A stretch of 64,000 bases of DNA from Pollutibacter sp044225015 (GTDB lineage: Bacteria > Bacteroidota > Bacteroidia > Chitinophagales > Chitinophagaceae): NCBI GenBank assembly GCA_044225015.1, contig JBGAJG010000006.1, positions 186,001 to 250,000 on the forward strand, given 5' to 3'. This document shows, in pieces, positions 50,930 through 60,210 of this stretch; position 1 is the stretch's first letter, and each line of letters opens with the position of its first letter. The translations under genes were made by a program, and so were the position numbers. Under the pieces are notes generated by a model that did no database searches, had not been told where the DNA came from, and saw nothing but the letters and a program-made list of their open reading frames with translations.

Positions 50930-52771
50930 CTACTTCTTCTGCGTCTTTTTCTTCATATCCTCCAGCTTGCGTTGCTGTTCCTGCATGGACTCCAGTCTCT
51001 CCTGCCACTTCGGTTTTGTTCTCGGCTTTTTCTTATTTTCTTCAATCTGTGCCAGGATCTTGTCGTGGTTGATGATATAGTTCTGTATCACATACTGAAG
51101 CACCAGCGTGATCACGTTGGACACCGTATAGTACCAGGTGAGTGCCGATGGCAGGCCATTGAAAATACCCAGCAGCATTACCGGGAAAATATAGGGCATG
51201 TACTTCAGCATGGGATTGTCCTGGTCTGGCGTCATGCTCATGCTGTACAAAGAAATCAGCAAACTGGTCACTACTGCAAGTATTGTGAAAAGGCTGATGT
51301 GGTTGCCAATAAAGGGAATTTTATAGCTCCACGTGATGATATGATCATATGATGAAAGATCATTGGCCCACCAGAATGATTTACCCCTGAGCGCTATCTG
51401 CGAGTTGAAAAAACTATACAGCGAGAAGAATATCGGAATCTGCAACAACGCGGGAATACAACCCCCGAGAGGGTTTACACCTGCTGTGCGGAACAGTTTC
51501 ATCTGCTCCATGCTGTAAGCCTGCTGGTCATCCTTATGTTTTTCCTTGAGCAGCGCAAGTTCCGGCCGCAGGGCCTTCATCTTGGCTCCACTGAGATAGC
51601 TTGTATATACCAGCGGGGAAGTCAGCAAACGGATGATTATGGTCAGCAGCGCAATTACCAGACCGTAGCTCTTGATAAATCCTGCAAACAAATTGAACAC
51701 CGGCATGATGATCAGCCGGTTAATGTATTTCACAAAAGCATAGATGCCCTGGCCGAGGTTCACCACATCTTCCATCCCATATTTCTTGAGCGTGGAATAT
51801 TCGTTAGGGCCGTAATACATTTTCAACGGAATGGTTACCGTATTACCGGCGGGTATTGCAAGCTTAAGATCTCCTGTAGCTGAAGCCACCCAATGCGTGG
51901 AATCAGACTCGGCAGGCATGCGTGTGGTAACTTCGGCAGCGGTAAAGCCCTGCTCTGCAATCAACGCATGGTTAAAAAATTTCTGCTTCAGTGTCACCCA
52001 TTTCACGCCTCCGTCAAACTTCTTATTCAAGCCATCCTTCAACGTAAAATAATCAAACCCGTCATTTACGGTATACACATCCAGCTGGGATTCTCGTTTT
52101 TCACCGTCCGGATCTTTCTCCTGCTGAATCGCTTTCACCTGCCATCCCAGGTCTAAAGTCTTCTTGCCCAGCAGTTGATCCGGCCTGTTCAGGATGATAT
52201 CGAAATTCACCATATACTCATCTTTTTTCAGGGTGAAAGCATGGGTAATTGATTTACCGGTTGAATCTGAAAGGGTGAAAGAAACCGTTTGGCTGCCATC
52301 GGCATCCGTGGTAAGCTTGCCCGGGGCAAACAGCAGGTCAGCTGTTTCCGCTGTGTTGGCTGTACCGGTGTTGATCCGGTAGGATATACGGTCTGTGCCA
52401 CTGCCAGCCAGGGTAACGGGAGTGCTGTCTGCAGCCAGGTACTTCTTCAATTGAACATAAGCGGGCTGGCCGCCTTTATTGGTGAACCCGATTTTAACGA
52501 GGTCATTTTCCAACACCACTACCTGGGCTGTTCCGGACGCTGCAGCCTGGAATGAACCGGCAGCGGCAGCATGGGCAGAAGAATCAGCACGCAGGGAATC
52601 GATCTTAAAAGCGGCAGGGTCTGTCTTGGGCTTGAGGGCCGCCAGGGAGTCATCAATCCTCTTCTGCCGGACAGCCTGTTCCTTCTGCCCCTGGCTGGTG
52701 AAATAAAAATATCCGAAGAACAACAAGGCCAGCAGCACAAAGCCAATCACCGAATTTCTGTCGAGGTTCAT
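50930..52771 (-). CDS. yidC: Membrane protein insertase YidC
   Basis: 613 aa from ATG 52771 (MNLDRNSVIGFVLLALLFFGYFYF, first helix). A long periplasmic beta domain (about 100-350) is followed by the conserved five-helix core: LTIIIRLLTSPLVYTSYLSGAKM, RPELALLKEKHKDDQ and LGGCIPALLQIPIFFSLY, with the positively charged groove residue in IRLL. The C-terminus is strongly basic (KKPRTKPKWQERL), as in forms that bind ribosomes. Confidence 0.96.
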   Translation of the reverse strand: MNLDRNSVIGFVLLALLFFGYFYFTSQGQKEQAVRQKRIDDSLAALKPKTDPAAFKIDSLRADSSAHAAAAGSFQAAASGTAQVVVLENDLVKIGFTNKGGQPAYVQLKKYLAADSTPVTLAGSGTDRISYRINTGTANTAETADLLFAPGKLTTDADGSQTVSFTLSDSTGKSITHAFTLKKDEYMVNFDIILNRPDQLLGKKTLDLGWQVKAIQQEKDPDGEKRESQLDVYTVNDGFDYFTLKDGLNKKFDGGVKWVTLKQKFFNHALIAEQGFTAAEVTTRMPAESDSTHWVASATGDLKLAIPAGNTVTIPLKMYYGPNEYSTLKKYGMEDVVNLGQGIYAFVKYINRLIIMPVFNLFAGFIKSYGLVIALLTIIIRLLTSPLVYTSYLSGAKMKALRPELALLKEKHKDDQQAYSMEQMKLFRTAGVNPLGGCIPALLQIPIFFSLYSFFNSQIALRGKSFWWANDLSSYDHIITWSYKIPFIGNHISLFTILAVVTSLLISLYSMSMTPDQDNPMLKYMPYIFPVMLLGIFNGLPSALTWYYTVSNVITLVLQYVIQNYIINHDKILAQIEENKKKPRTKPKWQERLESMQEQQRKLEDMKKKTQKK

Positions 52772-52788
52772 GATTCCAATTTGAGCCG

Positions 52789-52796
52789 CAAATATA
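52789..52796 (-). promoter_or_regulatory. Predicted -7 element of the yidC promoter
   Basis: Minus strand TATATTTG, matching TAnnTTTG, 17 nt before the start codon. A TTG 18 nt further upstream comes from a GCATTG array unit. Confidence 0.55.
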
Positions 52797-52925
52797 GGCA
52801 TATTGCCAGTGCGGCAATGCGGCAATGTGTAAATGCGGCAATGTAAGGAATTTGGCGGGTGACATCAAGGAAATGCGGCCTTGGTACGCATTACCGCACT
52901 GCCGCATTGCCACATTGCCACATTT
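52797..52925. repeat. Inverted pair of GCGGCAAT / ATTGCCGC arrays
   Basis: Left arm: GCGGCAAT, GCGGCAAT, GTGTAAAT, GCGGCAAT, GT. Right arm after 45 nt: GCATTACC, GCACTGCC, GCATTGCC, ACATTGCC, ACAT. The two arms are reverse complements and span most of the yidC-pyrG gap. Confidence 0.8.
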
Positions 52926-54567
52926 ATATCGCTTCCCCCTGCAGTTGTGGGCTCTTCACCGAGGCTTTCTTCTCGGCATATTCCTTGGCTGCCTTAACAA
53001 AACCCACAAAGAGAGGATGGGGGTTTTCCACCGTGCTTTTGAGTTCAGGGTGATATTGGACACCAATAAAGAAAGGATGATCCTTCAGTTCAACGATCTC
53101 TACCAGATTGCTCTCCGGATTGGTACCGCTGGTTACCATTCCGGCCTGTACAAACTGATCCAGGTACTTATTATTGAATTCCCAGCGATGGCGGTGCCGT
53201 TCCGTAATTGAGGTGGAGCCATAGACCTGGCTGGCCAGGCTACCAGCCTGGATGGCGCAGGGATATGATCCCAGGCGCATGGTTCCCCCTTTTGCCGTTA
53301 CTTTTTTCTGTTCTTCCATCAGGTCAATGACCGGATGCGGTGTATGGGGGTCCATTTCTGTGGAATGGGCATCCAGGTGCAGTACGTTCCTGCCAAATTC
53401 AATCACAGACATCTGCATACCCAGGCAGATTCCAAAGAAGGGAAGCTTATTCTCCCGGGCATATTTCACTGCCAGAATCTTTCCCTCAATACCCCGATGC
53501 CCAAATCCAGGCGCTACCAATAGGCCGTCCAGGCTGGATAACTTCTCCTCCACATTGCCTTCGGTGATAAACTCACTATGGATATTGATCACATCCACCT
53601 TGCATTCATTGATGGCGGCAGCGTGTACAAAAGCCTCCAGGATGGATTTATAGGCATCCTGCAGTTCAATATATTTTCCGATCAGGCCGATGTTTACCTT
53701 GGCCTTAGGGTATTTCAGTTTATCAAGAAACTCCTTCCATTTTGTAAGCTCCGGCTCCTGGTACTGTGTGATATTGAGTTTCTTCAGGCAGATCACGTCC
53801 AGTTTCTCCCGCATCATGATGAGGGGTACTTCATAGATAGATGCTGCATCCGCCGCTTCTATCACCGCTTCCGTTTTAACATTGCAAAACAGGGCGATCT
53901 TCCTGCGAAGTTCAATGGACAATGGCCTTTCCGTGCGGCAAACAATAATATCAGGGTGCACACCATTCTCACTCATCATTTTCACGCTGTGCTGGGTGGG
54001 CTTGGTTTTAAGTTCTTTGGCTGCCTTCAGGTAAGGTACCAGCGTAAGGTGCACTACCAGGCAGTCTTCTTCTTCCAGTTCCCATTGCAACTGGCGCACC
54101 GCCTCAATAAATGGAAGACTCTCAATATCACCTACCGTCCCGCCAATTTCTGTGATCACGATATCATACCCTGCATTACCCAGCAATTTCATCCGGCGCT
54201 TGATCTCATCTGTGATGTGGGGGATCACCTGCACTGTTTTTCCGAGATATGCCCCTTCCCTTTCCTTGTTGATCACCGTTTGGTAGATCTTACCCGTGGT
54301 TACATTGTTGGATTGCGATGTAAAGATGTTCAGGAACCGCTCATAGTGTCCCAGGTCAAGATCCGTCTCGGCACCATCTTCCGTTACATAACACTCCCCG
54401 TGTTCATAGGGGTTAAGGGTGCCAGGGTCAACGTTGATATAAGGATCAAATTTCTGGATGGTCACTTTCAGTCCGCGGGCTTGCAGGAGCTTTGCCAGTG
54501 ACGCAGAAATAATACCCTTACCCAATGAAGATGTTACCCCGCCGGTAACGAAGATGAATTTTGCCAT
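52924..54567 (-). CDS. pyrG: CTP synthase
   Basis: 547 aa from ATG 54567 (MAKFIFVTGGVTSSLGKG). Aminates UTP to CTP with glutamine. N-terminal synthase with P-loop GGVTSSLGKGIISASLAK and DPYINVDPGTLNPYEHGE; C-terminal class-I glutaminase with nucleophile Cys in GICLGMQ and the His-Glu pair in QYHPELKS. The stop codon touches the right array arm. A frame to 54627 is open but starts before the family N-terminus. Confidence 0.97.
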   Translation of the reverse strand: MAKFIFVTGGVTSSLGKGIISASLAKLLQARGLKVTIQKFDPYINVDPGTLNPYEHGECYVTEDGAETDLDLGHYERFLNIFTSQSNNVTTGKIYQTVINKEREGAYLGKTVQVIPHITDEIKRRMKLLGNAGYDIVITEIGGTVGDIESLPFIEAVRQLQWELEEEDCLVVHLTLVPYLKAAKELKTKPTQHSVKMMSENGVHPDIIVCRTERPLSIELRRKIALFCNVKTEAVIEAADAASIYEVPLIMMREKLDVICLKKLNITQYQEPELTKWKEFLDKLKYPKAKVNIGLIGKYIELQDAYKSILEAFVHAAAINECKVDVINIHSEFITEGNVEEKLSSLDGLLVAPGFGHRGIEGKILAVKYARENKLPFFGICLGMQMSVIEFGRNVLHLDAHSTEMDPHTPHPVIDLMEEQKKVTAKGGTMRLGSYPCAIQAGSLASQVYGSTSITERHRHRWEFNNKYLDQFVQAGMVTSGTNPESNLVEIVELKDHPFFIGVQYHPELKSTVENPHPLFVGFVKAAKEYAEKKASVKSPQLQGEAI

Positions 54568-54624
54568 AAGTAATGATAGTTGGAGACCCGGAATGAGTGC
54601 GCGAAGTAATTCCTGAAGGTCATG

Positions 54625-54632
54625 CAAATGTA
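54625..54632 (-). promoter_or_regulatory. Predicted -7 element of the pyrG promoter
   Basis: Minus strand TACATTTG; about 57 nt from the start. The -33 region (TTTTTC, 18 nt further) is a weak match. Confidence 0.45.
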
Positions 54633-54759
54633 GGATTTATTGGAACGCCGGAAAAATTAATAGCAATCCGCATGTGGATAACTCAATTGTTTTCAGGTGT
54701 TTAGCCCGGCATCCCCGCTGGTCAACAATATGCCCGTTTGCAGGTCGTTAGAACATAAT

Positions 54760-55869
54760 ATGCGGCGCTGCTGGCTATTCCTCCTCCCCTGCCTGATGGT
54801 TGTAAATCAGGGATTTGCGCAATGCGCAACTGGCGGAGCGCTTTGGCTAAACGGAGAAAATAACGGCCAGATGAGCGATACAGGCCTCCTCGGCAATGCA
54901 GTATTTGTGGAAGCCGTCACCACGGGCACCATGGTCTCTGGCAGGCCTCTATATGCCGTGGGCAGCTCAGTCTGGAAAGGGCTTAATTATGCCTCCCTGC
55001 AGGTCTACCGGGCATACAGTTCCCCCGGATCCAACAGAACCAGTTTCAAACTCAGCCAGCCACTGGACTCCACTTTTTTTCATGTGCGTGTGGATAACAT
55101 TCGCGGCGATCTCTTCAACTGGGAATCCCAGAATGTGAGAGGCTACCTTAATGGCGTAGAAGTGCCCGCAGATTTTAAGGATCCTGTTAATGGGGCTACC
55201 GCATCAGGCAATACCATTTCAGGACCCTCCTCTACCACCAGCGCTGTGCAGTCTGCCATGCGGGTTTTCTTCCATGGCCCGGTGGACAGCATTGTGGTGA
55301 GGCAGACATCCGTGAGCGACTGGATCATCGCGGAACTGCAGGTGGCTTGCAACGTAGTACTCCCCCTGCAGCTTGAACAATGGTATGCCAGGGCCGATGG
55401 GAAACAAGTTGAACTGGGATGGAAAGATGTAACGGGAACTAGTAACCGAAGTTATACCGTGCAATATGCAACAGACGCGATCCGTTTCCGGGACCTTGTT
55501 ACCGTGCCTGCGGGCAGCCAGTCCCCGTATAAGTATTTCCATACGGATCCGGCGCCGGGCAAAGCTTATTACCGGCTCCGGCTGCAATCATTCAACGGTG
55601 AACAAGTATATAGTTCAGTAAAAACAGTCAGGATCGCTGCTGTGCAGCCCATGCTGATCTATCCTAACCCTGTCAAAGGCTGGCTATCCCTTCAACTTCC
55701 AAATGTCAAAACAACCATTCACTTTATCAGCATGGATGGCGCTGTGGTTCACAAAATATCCGGGAATACATTCATACGGGTAAACACCAGCACCTGGAAC
55801 AAGGGCATGTATATAGCCGTGATGGAAACTGCCTATGAACGGGTTACCCAAAAGATCCTTGTAGAATAA
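54760..55869 (+). CDS. T9SS type A sorting-domain secreted protein
   Basis: 369 aa from ATG 54760, chosen because MRRCWLFLLPCLMVVNQGFAQ is the signal peptide; other in-frame ATGs occur at 54697 and 54730. A beta-rich N-terminal half (KGLNYASLQVYRAYSSPG, FFHGPVDSIVVRQTS) resembles discoidin- or jelly-roll-like modules, then a fibronectin-like segment (VELGWKDVTGTSNRSYTVQYA) and T9SS domain (IYPNPVKGWLSLQ, MDGAVVHKISG, WNKGMYIAVM, TQKILVE). Role unknown. Divergent from pyrG. Confidence 0.82.
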   Translation: MRRCWLFLLPCLMVVNQGFAQCATGGALWLNGENNGQMSDTGLLGNAVFVEAVTTGTMVSGRPLYAVGSSVWKGLNYASLQVYRAYSSPGSNRTSFKLSQPLDSTFFHVRVDNIRGDLFNWESQNVRGYLNGVEVPADFKDPVNGATASGNTISGPSSTTSAVQSAMRVFFHGPVDSIVVRQTSVSDWIIAELQVACNVVLPLQLEQWYARADGKQVELGWKDVTGTSNRSYTVQYATDAIRFRDLVTVPAGSQSPYKYFHTDPAPGKAYYRLRLQSFNGEQVYSSVKTVRIAAVQPMLIYPNPVKGWLSLQLPNVKTTIHFISMDGAVVHKISGNTFIRVNTSTWNKGMYIAVMETAYERVTQKILVE

Positions 55870-55871
55870 AA

Positions 55872-55897
55872 AACCTCCCGGTATCAGGAGGTTCTTT
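55872..55897 (+). terminator. Terminator after the T9SS gene at 54.8 kb
   Basis: AACCTCC/GGAGGTT with an 8-nt loop starting 3 nt after the stop, followed by CTTT; weak U-run. Confidence 0.6.
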
Positions 55898-55958
55898 AAT
55901 GGGTTAGTTAGTACAGATGATCACCCTTATAACGTATTCCGGAACTTATTATTGCATT

Positions 55959-56753
55959 TTACCGATAGTTGATCTTATCGAAACTCGCTGCTATTCCCTT
56001 AATGAGGGAAGAACTGAATCCCTGGTGTTCCATTTCGTTGAGGCCCGCAATAGTGCAACCCTTGGGTGTGGTGACTTTATCAATCTCCTGTTCCGGATGC
56101 CTGCCGGTTTGGATCAGCAGTTCTGCTGCGCCTTTCACGGTTTGTGCAGCTATCAGTGAGGCAGTAGCAGCATCAAACCCGATCTCGATCCCACCCTGGA
56201 TATTGGCGCGTATGAACCGCAGCGCGTATGCAATTCCGCAAGCACCCAGCACGGTTGCGGCATCCATCAGTTTTTCATCAATGGTGACTACGCGCCCCAG
56301 TTGATTGAACAAATCATTCACATACTGCAGTTGCTCATCATTTGCATTTCTCGTACAGATACAGGTCATGCTTTCCTGGATGGCGATGGCCGTATTGGGC
56401 ATTGCACGTACCACTGCCACTTTTTTACCGATGTGGTGCAGTAATTCCTCCACCGTGATACCTGTAACCACGGAAATGAGAAGGTGTTTATCCGTCAATT
56501 CTTTCTTGAAACCGGCGATCACGTCTGCCACCTGGAATGGTTTCACGGCAAGGATCACCAGGTCAGCATACCGCACTGCTTCATTATTATTATCTCCCAC
56601 CAGGATTCCTTTTTCCTCCAGGTGCTGGATGGTCTTGATATTCCGCTTCGTAACCATCACATGCTCAGGATGGGTAAAGCCACTCTTCACCAGTCCTTCC
56701 GCGATAGCCGTTCCCAGGTTACCACCCCCGATGATTGCAATCTTCTTATTCAT
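55959..56753 (-). CDS. proC: Pyrroline-5-carboxylate reductase
   Basis: 264 aa. Last step of proline synthesis, NAD(P)H-dependent. IAIIGGGNLGTAIAEGL binds the dinucleotide; RAMPNTAIAIQESMT, LGACGIAYALRFI and DKVTTPKGCTIAGLNEMEHQG near the C-terminus are family signatures. Directly downstream of purL (11 bp), probably one transcript. Confidence 0.95.
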   Translation of the reverse strand: MNKKIAIIGGGNLGTAIAEGLVKSGFTHPEHVMVTKRNIKTIQHLEEKGILVGDNNNEAVRYADLVILAVKPFQVADVIAGFKKELTDKHLLISVVTGITVEELLHHIGKKVAVVRAMPNTAIAIQESMTCICTRNANDEQLQYVNDLFNQLGRVVTIDEKLMDAATVLGACGIAYALRFIRANIQGGIEIGFDAATASLIAAQTVKGAAELLIQTGRHPEQEIDKVTTPKGCTIAGLNEMEHQGFSSSLIKGIAASFDKINYR

Positions 56754-56764
56754 AATATTTCAGT

Positions 56765-59002
56765 TTACATGGCAGACAGTGCAGACTCTGCTGTCTCACC
56801 TTCCAGGTACCGCCCGATGGCGGTATCATATAATGTTTTCCAGTCTGTGATCTGACCCCAGGCTTCGCCATCAATGGTGCAGGCACCGGTGCTCACCGTA
56901 CCCAGTTTCTCAAAGGACACGCCCATTCCGGCGAGGGTAGATTCCAATGCCGCCACCTGATCTGTACTAACGGACACCACTACCCTGCTTTGCGCTTCGC
57001 CAAATAACCAGGCATCTTTCCGCACGCCTTTTGCAGAGACCACATTAAAACCGAGATGTTGATTAAAACCCGCTTCGCACAAAGTGATGAACAATCCTCC
57101 TTCACTCACATCATGGGCAGAATGAATGGTTTTCTGGGTAATAAGCTGCGCGATGGCCTGTTGTAATGCATATTCTTCATCCAGGCTGAAATCAGGTGCC
57201 GGAGAATATTCCACACCACATATTTTGTGCAGGTACTCAGAACTGTTGATACAGTTCCTGCTCCTGCCCACCAGGTAGAGCTGGTCACCTGCAGCTTTGA
57301 AATCCAGTGTCATTTTATTACCGATGTCATCCAGGGAACCTACCATGCCAATGGTGGGAGTGGGATAAACGGGACCATCCGGCCCCTGGTTGTAAAAGCT
57401 CACATTACCACCCGTAACAGGTGCGTCAAATTTCTTGCAGGCTTCACCCATACCCTTGATGGCATAAACGAACTGATAATACACCTCCGGATCAAAAGGA
57501 TTGCCAAAGTTCAGGCAGTTGGTCACACCCAATGGTGTACCGCCGGAGCAAACGATATTCCTTGCGGCCTCACTCACGGCAATCATACATCCCGTGAAAG
57601 GATCGGCAAATACATACCGGCTGTTACAGTCGGTAGTCACGGCGAGGCCTTTTCGGGTACCCTTCACCGATACCACCGCTGCATCAGAGGGCTGGTTGGT
57701 GGATGAATTTCCGGTTCCCACCATACTGTCATACTGTGTGTAGATCCAGCGCTTGCTGGCAATATTAGGGATGCTGATGATCTTTTCAGCGGTTGCCTTC
57801 AGATCAGCAGGAACAGGTACCGTGGCCGGATCAAAGGCCTTGATCTTCGCAAAGTATGCAGGCTCACGATACTCGCGTGTATTTTGCGGCGCACCGCCAC
57901 CCAGCACCAGGCTTTCTGCAGGGATCTCTGCTTCCAGTTCCCCGTTCATATAGAAACGAAGCATTTTATCTTCCGTCACTTCCCCGATCTGCGAACAGGG
58001 CAGGTCCCATTTTTCAAAAATTTCCAGCACTTCTTTTTCCCTTCCTTTTTTCACGATCATCAGCATCCGTTCCTGGCTTTCACTCAACAGCAGTTCCCAG
58101 GCCTTCATATTTTTCTGCCTGGCCGGCACTTTCTCCAGGTCAATGCGCATACCCACACCGCCTTTGGCAGAAGTTTCAGATGTAGAACAGATGATACCCG
58201 CAGCACCCATGTCCTGCATTCCCACCAGCGCTCCGGTTGGGATCACTTCAAGGCAGGCCTCCAGTAATTTCTTCTCCTGGAAAGGATCACCCACCTGTAC
58301 GGCGGGCAGGTCCTGCGCACTGTCTTCCGTAATATCCGCCGAAGCAAAAGATGCTCCGCCAATGCCATCTTTTCCGGTAGCAGAACCTACTATAAACACG
58401 GGATTACCTTTGCCCTCGGCCGTTGCACTCACGGTTTTACCCACTTCCACAATGCCCACACTCATCGCATTCACCAGGGGATTGGTATGGTAGCAATCTT
58501 CAAAATATACTTCGCCGCCTACGGTAGGCACCCCAAAACAATTTCCATAATGCCCGATGCCATGCACCACACCATTCACAAGGTGTTGGGTCTTTTGTTC
58601 TTTCAGGTTGCCAAAACGCAATGAATTCAATGCTGCAATGGGCCTTGCCCCCATCGTGAAAATATCCCTGTGGATACCGCCCACGCCGGTAGCTGCCCCC
58701 TGGAAGGGTTCAATAGCTGAAGGATGGTTATGGGATTCAATTTTAAACACCACGGCCAAACCGTCACCAATATCAACCAGCCCCGCATTTTCTTCGCCGG
58801 CCTTCACCAGCAGTTTTTTCCCATCCCGCGGAAGCGTCTTCAGCCACTTGATGGAATTCTTATAACTGCAGTGTTCACTCCACATGACACTGTACGCAGA
58901 CAGTTCAGAAAAATTGGGATCACGGCCTAACACGCCTTTGATGAGGTGAAACTCTTCTTCAGTAAGGCCTAATTTCTTTGCGGTGTCTATGATTTGCTCC
59001 AT
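56765..59002 (-). CDS. purL: Phosphoribosylformylglycinamidine synthase subunit PurL
   Basis: 745 aa, the small PurL type that needs PurS and PurQ partners (not in the window). Makes FGAM from FGAR with ATP and glutamine-derived ammonia in purine synthesis. SVMWSEHCSYKNSIKWLKTLP, NHPSAIEPFQGAATGVGG, GVQDMGAAGI-type VGMQDMGAAGIICSTSE and the second-half ATP site region are clear. Confidence 0.96.
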   Translation of the reverse strand: MEQIIDTAKKLGLTEEEFHLIKGVLGRDPNFSELSAYSVMWSEHCSYKNSIKWLKTLPRDGKKLLVKAGEENAGLVDIGDGLAVVFKIESHNHPSAIEPFQGAATGVGGIHRDIFTMGARPIAALNSLRFGNLKEQKTQHLVNGVVHGIGHYGNCFGVPTVGGEVYFEDCYHTNPLVNAMSVGIVEVGKTVSATAEGKGNPVFIVGSATGKDGIGGASFASADITEDSAQDLPAVQVGDPFQEKKLLEACLEVIPTGALVGMQDMGAAGIICSTSETSAKGGVGMRIDLEKVPARQKNMKAWELLLSESQERMLMIVKKGREKEVLEIFEKWDLPCSQIGEVTEDKMLRFYMNGELEAEIPAESLVLGGGAPQNTREYREPAYFAKIKAFDPATVPVPADLKATAEKIISIPNIASKRWIYTQYDSMVGTGNSSTNQPSDAAVVSVKGTRKGLAVTTDCNSRYVFADPFTGCMIAVSEAARNIVCSGGTPLGVTNCLNFGNPFDPEVYYQFVYAIKGMGEACKKFDAPVTGGNVSFYNQGPDGPVYPTPTIGMVGSLDDIGNKMTLDFKAAGDQLYLVGRSRNCINSSEYLHKICGVEYSPAPDFSLDEEYALQQAIAQLITQKTIHSAHDVSEGGLFITLCEAGFNQHLGFNVVSAKGVRKDAWLFGEAQSRVVVSVSTDQVAALESTLAGMGVSFEKLGTVSTGACTIDGEAWGQITDWKTLYDTAIGRYLEGETAESALSAM

Positions 59003-59010
59003 AACAGCCG

Positions 59011-59018
59011 CAAAGTTA
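59011..59018 (-). promoter_or_regulatory. Predicted -7 element of purL
   Basis: Minus strand TAACTTTG matches TAnnTTTG but lies only 8 nt before the ATG, so the transcript would be nearly leaderless. No clear -33 TTTG. Confidence 0.4.
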
Positions 59019-59043
59019 ATCCCTTCAGCACAGGGAAAAAAGG

Positions 59044-60189
59044 TTATTTATCCATAATAGACCTGTACAGCCTGAGTTGGCCTTCCCAGATCATCTGCGG
59101 ATCAAATTTTGCTGCAAAAGTCCTGCCCGCCTTTCCATGCCTCGCCCGCAGGGCAGGATCCCGGGCATAGGCCAGCATTGCATCATACAATGCTGATACA
59201 TCTCCTTTCGTAAAACCTTTTCCATTAACATCCACCTGCATGGCATCTGCACATCCCGGCATGATGGGTGCAATCACGGGAACTTCCATGGCAGCAGCCT
59301 CTACCAGCACATTCCCAAAACCCTCCCGGTATGAGCCCAATACCAACACGTCCAGCAAGGGATAAATGGGAACAATATCCTTGACCATACCCACGCTGAT
59401 CACGCCTTCACCTTGTTCCAGCTTATCCTGAACAGAAGCTGGTAATGGGTTTTCATGGTCTGCTGGCCCCACCATCAAAAGGACCGCATGCGGATATGAT
59501 TGCCTTAGTTGCTGAAAAGCGTCAAGCATCAGTTCGATGCCCTTGTCCTGGGTGATCCTGCCCACAAATCCATAGACCAGCTGGCCTTCCAGGATCCCGA
59601 GTTGTTGTTTCCATTTATCCACTTCAAGCATCACGGCAGCTGATTTACTGAATCGATGAAGATCAATTCCATTGTAGCTTCCCGGCAACACTACCACGGC
59701 CTTTTTTGCGGATAGTATGCCCTGGTTGATGGCATGCTGCGCGAGGGACGGACTTACCACCAGCACTTTGTTTGCCAGGGAACAAGATAATTTCTCAAAC
59801 CAGCGGATCAGCGAACCTTTCCAGCCCCGCCTGGCATCTGATACCAGGCCATGCATAGTGAAGATGCGGCCCCGCTTTGCCAATAGCCATGCAGCCATGG
59901 TGAGGAGTAGCCCCGGTTTGGGATTGCCTGCATTGATGATATCCGGTTGTTGTTCTTTGATAACAGCCATCAGGCGAAACAGCAACTGAAGATCATGGAA
60001 AGGTGTAATGCTTCGGGAAAAAGGTACCGTGATCAGGTGCGCCTTTTCTTCTGCACAGAGGGATTCAATTTCTTCGCCTGCACCACTAACCACCACCACA
60101 CGAAAACCTTTTGCCGCAAAATAGGCGAGCTGGCCTTTCATGAAATGCGCGCAAAAAGAAGAGGAGATTCCGAAAAGAATGGTAGGCAT
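59044..60189 (-). CDS. Glycosyltransferase family 4 protein
   Basis: 381 aa from ATG 60189 (MPTILFGISSSFCAHFMKG). GT-B fold: N-terminal acceptor domain, then VYGFVGRITQDKGIELMLDAF and the donor-site EX7E in SYREGFGNVLVEAAAMEVPVIA. Transfers a sugar from a nucleotide donor to a cell-surface glycan. Closest in appearance to WcaI/CapM-like transferases of capsule or exopolysaccharide clusters, but only one neighbour (the membrane protein) hints at such a cluster. Confidence 0.88.
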   Translation of the reverse strand: MPTILFGISSSFCAHFMKGQLAYFAAKGFRVVVVSGAGEEIESLCAEEKAHLITVPFSRSITPFHDLQLLFRLMAVIKEQQPDIINAGNPKPGLLLTMAAWLLAKRGRIFTMHGLVSDARRGWKGSLIRWFEKLSCSLANKVLVVSPSLAQHAINQGILSAKKAVVVLPGSYNGIDLHRFSKSAAVMLEVDKWKQQLGILEGQLVYGFVGRITQDKGIELMLDAFQQLRQSYPHAVLLMVGPADHENPLPASVQDKLEQGEGVISVGMVKDIVPIYPLLDVLVLGSYREGFGNVLVEAAAMEVPVIAPIMPGCADAMQVDVNGKGFTKGDVSALYDAMLAYARDPALRARHGKAGRTFAAKFDPQMIWEGQLRLYRSIMDK

Positions 60190-60210
60190 GCAGACCTCAT
60201 GCAAATTTGA